From positions 26,700,009 through 26,764,008 of the forward strand of contig NC_049984.1 in the NCBI RefSeq assembly GCF_000003815.2: a stretch of 64,000 nucleotides of DNA. Direction: 5' to 3'. How positions within the stretch are numbered: the first letter of the stretch is position 1; each line of letters opens with the position of its first letter. Origin of the DNA: Branchiostoma floridae (taxonomy: Eukaryota > Chordata > Leptocardii > Amphioxiformes > Branchiostomatidae). The translations under genes and the position numbers were made by a program. Under the pieces are notes generated by a model. The model did not search any database and was not told where the DNA came from. It saw nothing but the letters and a program-made list of their open reading frames with translations. This document shows, in pieces, positions 57,290 through 64,000 of the stretch.

Positions 57290-57769
57290 GACAACGCACC
57301 GAGTACAAAGATCCAGCTGCACTAGAGGCCGGGCTGTTGGACTTGGGGAAGTACCATGCACGTGACGTCCACCGCTGGAAAGACCATATCACCAAACGGA
57401 TTCGGAAATATGACTTCCATCCTGCCAAGACCTGCTCCTGTGATAACTGTAAACGTAAAACAAAGAGTGAGGAACCATTCTGTGTCAAGGGTAAGCCTTA
57501 CAAATCTTAAGTCTCCTCTCACATGCCTCCTACACAGTCTCATGTACGAGATAGAAACACAGCGCAGAACGGAACAAGCTAAAGACATCATCCATCCTGA
57601 ACTTGGACGTGGGAACTCCAACCTACAAGAAACCTCCCACAGCGTCATGTTGCGACTGCGATCCAAGGACTTTTCCTCAGCCGTTAACACTGCATGGCAC
57701 AAAAATCGTCACCATGTTCACAATAATATTTTTTTCCGGAGGATAAATAATTTCATGCCACCAGTTTAA
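57290..57769 (+). CDS. Cys-motif protein of the same type of multi-copy family
   Basis: The plus frame reads EAGLLDLGKYHARDVHRWKD, then HPAKTCSCDNCKRKTKSEEP (CxCxxC zinc-binding-like), and, after a frame change at a potential donor GGTAAGCC (57488), LLHSLMYEIETQRRTEQAKD, LGRGNSNLQETSHSVMLRLR and a stop at 57769. The block with HxLxYEIExQxRxEQA and LGRGxSN recurs in long invertebrate proteins of unknown function. It lies downstream of the 55930-57130 gene on the same strand and may be part of the same element. Broken by the frame change. Confidence 0.5.
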
Positions 57770-58054
57770 CTAATCATGAATAAAGTATGCTAGAAATAGA
57801 GTACGTGGGAAAGGACAACTGCGACTATATATATTCTATCGGGTATCATGGCATTATGTAACACATGCTGCTTAAAATGATCACAATACTATTCATACAC
57901 CTTGCTCTATAGTTAAAATGTATTGAAGTGGCAAAGGCATTAATTAAATTTCATAATTAATCTACTCCACCAATTTTCCAGCGACGTACTAAACGCAGCA
58001 TTGCCTCACCACATTTGCGGGAAGTAGGCGGTATCAGGAGCCAGATAACCAACT

Positions 58055-58265
58055 GCGTTTGGAGAGGTCGAGGATATGTGTGAGCAGGTCAATGGCACGA
58101 TGAAGGCTATGCTAAGGAAGTTGGTAGAGGAGAAGGCGACAGACAGGGACGAATATCTACCATATATCTGTTTCGCGTACAGAGATATGTGTCCACGTGG
58201 TTCTCAACGTTTGAGCTCGTGTATGGTCAACAGGTCAGGGGCCCGTTAAGGGTACTACAGGAGAC
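58055..58265 (+). mobile_element. Gypsy (Ty3-type) integrase fragment
   Basis: The plus frame reads CEQVNGTMKAMLRKLVEEKA, DEYLPYICFAYRDMCP and, after a shift, STFELVYGQQVRGPLRVLQE. These are the end of the integrase core and the conserved YGRxxRGPL segment of Ty3/Gypsy elements. The catalytic Glu region (normally ERFNGT) reads EQVNGT. No LTRs or other pol domains are visible. Confidence 0.8.
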
Positions 58266-58299
58266 CCAATTTGGTCTGTTGGCAGGAGAGAGGGCTGCT

Positions 58300-59300
58300 G
58301 GACTCAATCTCCGTAACGGACCACACAAGAACAGCAAGTACACTGATAAATTCAGGGAGTGCTTTGTCGGTTTGCTTGGCTTTGAAGCGAGTGCACCAAA
58401 TCTGTCAAATGTTACGCACTCACTGTGTCCTTACAACAACAGTTGGAAACTACGAAGTTGACAGAGACGATCTTCCAGGGCAAACTTCTGAACAGATCAT
58501 TAAAGAAGAAGGGAATCTTGTAGCCATCATTCACGTTGCTGAAGGGCTCTCAAAAGTAGAGAATGCCACTCTGCACAGTGATGAGACATCAAGAAATAAC
58601 GAAAAGAGAATGCAAATCAACTTGCGTAATGGAAGCACACCAACGGCAGGGTTGCAGTCGGTGCCCCAACTGTTCACATGCTGCTGAACAGTTCGATACG
58701 TTCAAGTTTGTCGTTGACAAGATTACCACAATGACAGCCGGCCGTGAAGAAGCTGACATAAAGGCAAAGGCTGATATTGCCAAACTACAAAATACAAAAT
58801 ACAATGGCAGATGGGGCTGCTGCTCAGAAGAGCTTCAACAAGATGGTTGAAGAGTACAGAGAAGAGGTTCTCCCTGATGTGGTCCAGAACTGTAGTGAGT
58901 TCAGCACAGCAGACCAAGAGAGCATGAACCACGTGTATTGCAACCTTCATGCTCTCATTAGTTTTGCTGACTACTCTGATTAAGCCCTCAGAGAGTAAGA
59001 ACAGATCTGGAGGCTAAGGGATGTACCTCTAGGAGTTGAAGACCTCAGAGAATTTCAGGAACAGCAGTGGGAAATACACCTGGGCCCACTCTGAATCTAT
59101 GACACAGCGGATAATAAGGACAACCCGTGACGCTTTTGCTCCAGAGGAAAACCAGCTATGGCAGGATGTTGGACTTCAAGGACTACCTTGATACAGAACC
59201 TGTGAAGCAGGCCCGGCCATCAAACAAGACTACCCTGCACTTTAAGGCGTTTCGAGCCAAACAGTTTAATATCTTCTTAGATTGCGCAGCTGGAACTGGA
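58300..59300 (+). pseudogene. Transposase-like gene, copy C (possible Academ family), decayed
   Basis: Plus strand, several frames: YTDKFRECFVGLLGFEA, TVGNYEVDRDDLPGQTSEQI, IIHVAEGLSKVENATLHSDE (first-Asp-like HSD), then MADGAAAQKSFNKMVEEYRE with EVLPDVVQNCSEFS (second-Asp-like MADG), NLHALISFADYSD, TQRIIRTTRDAFAPEENQ, MLDFKDYLDTE and FKAFRAKQFNIFLDCAAG. The order matches copies A and B. I infer a DDE-type transposase of the Academ kind. It starts directly after the Gypsy integrase fragment and runs into the MULE transposase. Frame changes and stops make it non-functional. Confidence 0.55.
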
Positions 59301-59329
59301 CCCGACCCACGGACCCGAGGATGAAGATG

Positions 59330-59870
59330 TGCAGCAAAGGTCACTTGTCGGATGCTGCAAACTGTGGCAGCTGACCCATCCCAGCCCGCCAGGATGGTGT
59401 ACGACGCGGTAGCGGTACAGGAAGAGAACGTCGATCATGTGCCGAACTTCAACTATGTCCGCGCGCAGCTGGAACGTAGATGCCCTTGTCCCTCCCATTC
59501 CGTACGAAGTGGGGAACGTCGTGATACCAGAAGAGTTGACGGGGACTGGGAGTGGACGTCAGTATCTGAGTCGTCAGGACAATGACTGGGGTGTTCTCGA
59601 CTTTGCCATAGAGCGTAACTTGAAGAAGCTGCGGGAGTGCACCGATGATACACGCACTGTATCATGACAGAGTCACCCCGTTTGTCATGGGGCTCATGAC
59701 GGAGAGGACAATCGGGGCCTACCGTCAGATCTTACCTTTCAGCATGTGAAGACCAGAGTGAGGCAACTAAACGGCCATTGCCTTCGACCTCGGCGAGTCG
59801 TGATGGACTTTGAAGTTGGTCTCATGACGGCGACTGAAACGGAGGTAGGCAACAGTGACTGTGGGCTATG
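59330..59870 (+). pseudogene. MULE (Mutator-like) transposase fragment
   Basis: Plus strand: MLQTVAADPSQPARMVYDAV (the linker after a FLYWCH-type zinc finger), VVIPEELTGTGSGRQYLSRQ, DNDWGVLDFAIERNLKKLRE, then in shifted frames ALYHDRVTPFVMGLMTERTI and HVKTRVRQLNGHCLRPRRVV followed by MDFEVGLMTATE, the second-Asp block (VMDFE). The first-Asp block (usually xxDGTF) that should follow NLKKLREC is missing, showing an internal deletion. This could relate to the MULE-like foldback element at 17.4-21.9 kb, but sequence alone does not link them. Confidence 0.75.
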
Positions 59871-59879
59871 ACTGTGACT

Positions 59880-60115
59880 GCCTATGCCTTTGAACTGTCC
59901 AAGTGGTCAGACAGGCCCATATTGATGAACAACAAGAGTTGGCGAGAAAGGGGATCTACCACAACATGCATTCCTTAGTTAAGAACAAAAGACTCCTGTT
60001 CTCAGCAGCAAGGACTGCTGGGATTAAAAACGAACTTGAGCAGTGTTGTACTACAACACTGGAGTGTACTGCAACACTGTTTCTGACTATATTTTTTGGG
60101 TCATTTAATTAGTTT
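59880..60115 (+). CDS. Unrecognised helical fragment
   Basis: The plus frame reads RQAHIDEQQELARKGIYHNM and KNKRLLFSAARTAGIKNELE, then a stop. No family recognised. It follows the MULE fragment and may be part of it. Confidence 0.25.
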
Positions 60116-60551
60116 TTCTTTCTTTTCACACAGTCAGTGCAGATGAGTGTGAGTGTGGAGAAGTCTTCAGAGAAGATGGGTGCCGAGAAGTCTCCAGAGG
60201 AGATGGCAGCAATGCTTGGGCGCTGATCTTGGGGATAGGTAGTTGTGCGTGTACAGTTGTTTTGTAGGCGGGGTGCATAATTTAAATTTGACATGTGTCT
60301 GTTTGCTGATATGTCCAAGGGTGATGTAGATTGACAAGTGGGGGTAATTATGACATGTGATATGTACAGCACAAGTTTTGTGCCATATATTTCTCCTCTT
60401 TCGAAGTGCGACGTTGAGTAATGTGTCTTGGGTCTATTAATTAAGAGATAAGATTACAACCTGAATTACCTGATCCACATTAAGCGTGACGAGGTCTGTG
60501 GGTTTGACATGTCCCATATACTAGACCTGGGCAGTCTGGGCAAATACCATC

Positions 60552-60790
60552 ATGCGATCAGGTGTGAAAATTTTGCCGGAGGATAGGGAGAGAAATAGAG
60601 CTCGTCAGTTACAATATGGCAAGAAGCTTAGACTGGCTTTGCTCTCTTTGAGAGAAGTATTGCCAGATGAGGCCTTTGAGAAGCCCGAAAAGGTGACGAG
60701 GAAAACCACTCTGGGGGGGGGGGGGGGGGGGGGGCTGTCCGATACATCAAGGTCCTACAGGAGCTGTTGGCGGTGGATGAGAGGAAGGTA
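60552..60790 (+). CDS. bHLH-like exon interrupted by a poly-G run
   Basis: Plus strand from ATG 60552: RERNRARQLQYGKKLRLALL is a basic region entering helix 1, SLREVLPDEAFEKPEKVTRK is the end of helix 1 and the loop, and after the Gs one frame reads AVRYIKVLQELLAVDERK, a good helix 2, with a donor GTAGGC after it. A 22-G run (60713-60734) lies at the start of helix 2 and leaves helix 2 out of frame with helix 1. Helix 1 ERNR and helix 2 AVxYIxxLQxLL are standard for bHLH transcription factors (Ascl-like spacing). It is uncertain whether the G-run length is real or an assembly error. Confidence 0.5.
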
Positions 60791-60799
60791 GGCGTCATG

Positions 60800-61575
60800 A
60801 TACATGATTTTGTTGGTTGGTGTTCAGTATTGCGTTGACGAGGTAGTCTTTGATGACAGGACAATGTTTTCTATTGTAGAGCAGAGCGGACTTTTGTGGT
60901 TGTGTATATGTGTATTCCTGCCTAGTAGAATGTAGTTGATATGTAGTGTAGTTGGCCAAAGGTATTATGGTTTTAGCTCAGGATGTGCATTTGTAAGGGA
61001 TGAGATGTTGAAGAGATCTTGTCTTGTTATCGCCATGTTTAACGTTTTCGGTGATTTTATTTGATGAGCATGTCAGGCTTGTTTTTGACTTTCCTTTCTT
61101 CATGAAGGCTTGACTTGTCTGCATGTGCCATTATGCCGAGATGATCATGTCGAAATAAAACTTTCTCTACGTAGGCTTATTTCTTTGACAAAATCCAACT
61201 TAGTCTAGTTTTCACGTAAATAACTTGAATTTAATTGATTCTAATCGTTTTTACATTGTGTCATTGTATGCCTGCTAATCTAGATAAGATAACCCTCCAT
61301 TGAAATGTCATGTTGAAAGTTTCGGCCATGAGTATAATCTGATTTATTGAGTTGGTCAGAGCCGAACTTGACCAAATTCTCAGGTAGGGACCCCTTTAGT
61401 TCGTTCGCCACCCCGAATAATATTATCGACACCTCACATGCCAATGTTCAAGTTATCCTAAACTTTTAAATCAGACCAAAATATACTGAGAACATTTGAT
61501 GAAACCCTCAGCCTGGCCTTGTAAGTACCATTCCTTACGTGAACAACTGAAAACTAATTCGTTTCCCAACAAAGA
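60800..61575. other. No gene seen
   Basis: Non-coding, without recognised repeats. Confidence 0.35.
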
Positions 61576-61579
61576 ACAT

Positions 61580-62325
61580 CTAACATACCCATCTAACTAA
61601 TAAGCTGAACCAGCCCCCACTTAGCCAGAGGCACAGTCCCCGAAGTCTGGGTTTCCAAGAGGCTGGACAGCTGTAACAATATACCTGACTAACAACCCCA
61701 GAGTAAGTTGGATGTTCTTCCACAGTAACTTCACATCGATGTCATCAGTGATGTGTCACTATTTGATCCGCCACCAATGGTAACGTTTGATTGTAGTTAA
61801 AAATTGTTTTAGGAACCTCCTTTTATGATCAGATGTTGCAAGCTGTGCTGACTTCGTTTCAGAAAGATATTGACTTTATCGACCAGAGTATGACACTTCT
61901 CTATCGGAGGTGTCCATTGTTGATATGGTCTGCACCAGTATATTGCGTTGATTGATGTTCGCCTCATCTCACGAGCTTCTGTACAGGAAATACAAATTAA
62001 GAAGCAATATGAGTTGTGTACTTGTAACAATAAATTTTTCTTTTGCCAGTTGACACGTTAGATATGTTATGAAGTAGGTCTAGCAATAGCTGGTATTTTT
62101 TTGCCAGCAGAGAGAAATGTAGTCAGTTGATAAACAGTAGATACATTTCATTAAAGACAGATAAACACGCAAAATACATGAACACGTACTCGTGGTTTGG
62201 ACATGCATTACCACAATATAAAACACGACTGAGAACTTTGATATATTAAACGAGTTCAAAAATACTGCAAAGTAGACCGATCCGGTCCGCCAACACGTAA
62301 ACAAGATAATCCACCACAGATGAAC
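61580..62325 (-). repeat. Dispersed repeat, copy 2 (inverse of 22895-23605)
   Basis: Reverse-oriented match along its length, with the same ICISCTEAREMRRTSINA phrase on the minus strand. Its 5' side stops where a LINE fragment begins (62345). Confidence 0.8.
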
Positions 62326-62344
62326 AAATAGAAATTTCTACTTA

Positions 62345-63020
62345 TGGTGTTGAAAAAATGTTGCAAGGCCTCAATCCCTCCAAAGCATCCGGGCCAGACC
62401 AAATACCTCCTTGGTTCCTCAAAATGACAGCCAGTGAAATCGCTCCTGTTTTAACTAACATTTTCCAACAATCGCTTGACACAGGAGAAATCCCCAAAGA
62501 CTGGAGAGATGCAAATATGTGCGCCATTTAAAAAAAAAAGGGAGACAGAGCGATCCCCAGTAACTACAGACCTGTTTCACTCACCAGTATTTCCTGTAAA
62601 CTACTGGAACACATTATCCACAGCCATATCATGAAACACCTAGAAGGCCACAATATACTAACGGACTACCAGCATGGTTTCAGAGCAAAGCGATCCACAG
62701 AAACACAGCTTATCTTAACAGTTTACGACATAGCTGGGGCACTGAACAATAAAAGACAGGTGGATCTAGCAATACTCGATTTCACTAAAGCCTTCGATAA
62801 AGTCCCATATAGCAGACTCATATCAAAACTGGAGTTCTATGGAATTCAAGGTACTACACTTAACTGGCTGAAGGCTTTCCTGACGAATAGAGAGCAAACG
62901 GTAGTGGTGGAAGGGAAGGCCTCAGCTCCAGTTTAAGTAGCGTCGGGAGTTCCGCAAGGGACTGTGCTGGGACCACTGCTCTTCTTCTTGTACATAAACG
63001 ATTCCGACAAAACTTCAAGC
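62345..63020 (+). mobile_element. LINE reverse transcriptase (CR1/Jockey-like), truncated
   Basis: Plus strand: MLQGLNPSKASGPDQIPPWF, then PKDWRDANMCAI followed by a stop in an A-run, SNYRPVSLTSISCKLLEHII, YQHGFRAKRSTETQL, LAILDFTKAFDKVPYSRLIS (motif A Asp), FLTNREQTVVVEGKASAPV, a stop, and SGVPQGTVLGPLLFFLYIND (motif B). The YADD motif is not reached before the match ends near 63020. It is 5'-truncated and carries at least two stops. Confidence 0.85.
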
Positions 63021-63229
63021 TAGAGCAGGCTTGCACATGGTCACTAGCATGCTGTTGCGCCTCTTGCATTGCCACAAGGCCACGATAATTTTGCCCTATA
63101 TTATTACTACATGTATATCTATTTCATAGATTTAGATTCCATAATGTATGTGTGTTGTTAAGTTGATTTATCTTGATTTGAACGTTACATTGATTATGAT
63201 ATCTGTTCTTGCATTTATGTATATTATGA

Positions 63230-63335
63230 TTTGATGTATCATTGTTATGTTTAAGGTATGGTGGCTTCGAAAAGGTGTCTTTTGACACCTGTTCCGCCAT
63301 ACCCTCCAGTGTGGAGAATCCAAATAAATAAAGTA
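63230..63335 (+). mobile_element. Possible LINE 3' untranslated tail
   Basis: A hairpin-like GGTGTCTTTTGACACC near 63274 and GGAGAATCCAAATAAATAAA at 63314 resemble the 3' tail of CR1/L2-like LINEs. It may be the remnant 3' end of the element at 62345 after internal loss. Confidence 0.4.
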
Positions 63336-63719
63336 CAGGTCACATGACAAAAACCAGGTACGTGTGACAATGGTAACAGTGATATACATTTATATGTGCA
63401 TATATAACGTCTTATCTACTGGGTGATTCTTTTTCCAACTGTGACTTTCCTTTAAAACTTCACCTACTGCAATTTAAATCCTTGAAATTGTAAAAGTTGT
63501 TCATTTACAGTAGCTTTAAGATTATCGACCATAACTGACCTATTTCTTGTCAGACGCAGTTGAAGCCGGAACTTATATATATAAACACGTGAAGTGTCAG
63601 ACATAGCTGCAGGTATGTAAACACAAGGGCAACAAAAGTCAACTTTGTTGTAATGAATTACACGAGCAACGGGTATTTTACACAATTGAATGCTGTATCA
63701 GTGGTTTTAGTTGAAGATC

Positions 63720-64000
63720 AACGGTTGGTGGACAGATTTATGACGAGTCACCAGCGCCTTTCCCCGACTCTGTCGAACTGGACCCTGACAAAACACGCTC
63801 AGCTCCACCCAGCGCTACAAGTTCAAAGGACATGTCTTAAGATATGTGGCTTACCTTGTAACAAACTGCCAACTCTAGAGTCAAGGCGAGAGGAGGCGTC
63901 TCTACGCGAGTTAAAAAGGATCATGAAAGACCCCTCACACCTAATCTCCAAGCAGATCTTGCTGTGGCAAATGGGAAGGAGTTTAGCCGGCAGAGGCCAA
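63720..64000 (+). mobile_element. Possible LINE C-terminal fragment running off the right edge
   Basis: The plus frame reads HPALQVQRTCLKICGLPCNK, LPTLESRREEASLRELKRIM and KDPSHLISKQIL, open to the window end. The arrangement (RVQRxxLKI, then SRREExxLxxLxxIxxDPSH) resembles the region after the RT domain in LINE ORF2. No catalytic motif is present. Confidence 0.45.

Noticed and set aside
57322..57702. 126-codon minus-strand frame
   Set aside because: Shadow of the plus-strand coding region with CxCxxC and YEIETQ motifs.

Overview
The window is animal nuclear DNA. It is AT-leaning and intron-rich, with GT-AG exons, two assembly gaps (13136-13570 and 42431-42530), many minisatellites and decayed transposons on both strands. 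I see no bacterial operon, rRNA or CRISPR array. Repeat content and protein families (hAT, DIRS-like, MULE, Harbinger-like MITEs, CR1/Jockey-like LINEs, expanded RecQ-like and XPG-like genes) suggest a marine invertebrate. A cephalochordate (amphioxus) is my best guess, by inference only. Nearly every recognisable coding region belongs to, or looks derived from, a mobile element, and most carry stops or frameshifts.

Layout. 0-11 kb (mostly minus strand): an XPG/FEN1-like nuclease fragment running off the left edge, a 21-bp minisatellite, a decayed transposase-like gene (copy A), and a five-exon gene of unknown function (8.8-10.9 kb). 11-16.5 kb (minus): a LINE reverse transcriptase, 33-bp and 24-bp minisatellites around a gap, a collapsed DIRS-like element, a hAT transposase end and a CACTA-like fragment. 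17.4-21.9 kb: a 4.5-kb foldback element with long terminal inverted repeats and a perfect 9-bp target duplication (MULE-like), with a 907-bp Harbinger-like MITE inside. 22-34 kb: dispersed repeats, a DDE_Tnp_4 remnant, unknown minus-strand ORFs, copy B of the transposase-like family and a possible Myb/SANT-like gene. 34-48 kb: mostly non-coding, with a LINE 3' end, a broken RecQ-like helicase whose 3' end runs into a MITE, a small unknown plus-strand gene, another MITE with TTA duplications and a tRNA-like sequence.

48-60 kb (plus strand) is the richest part. A hAT-transposase-like gene has exons whose splice phases agree from 49.4 to 52.3 kb. It continues into a Lys/Glu-rich linker and an exon made of an in-frame 54-bp minisatellite. 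A DIRS-like element follows, then a spliced gene of an unnamed multi-copy invertebrate family, a Gypsy integrase fragment, copy C of the transposase-like family and a MULE transposase, almost end to end. A small bHLH-like exon is interrupted by a 22-G run at 60.7 kb. The right edge holds a repeat shared with 22.9 kb and two LINE fragments.

Most interesting themes: (1) three scattered copies of one transposase-like family together with XPG-like and RecQ-like pieces, the components I recall for Academ-type DNA transposons; (2) the hAT gene carrying a coding minisatellite; (3) the MULE-like foldback element; (4) Harbinger-like MITEs with different ends, two of which share an internal core. Family assignments are from pattern recognition and were not searched.
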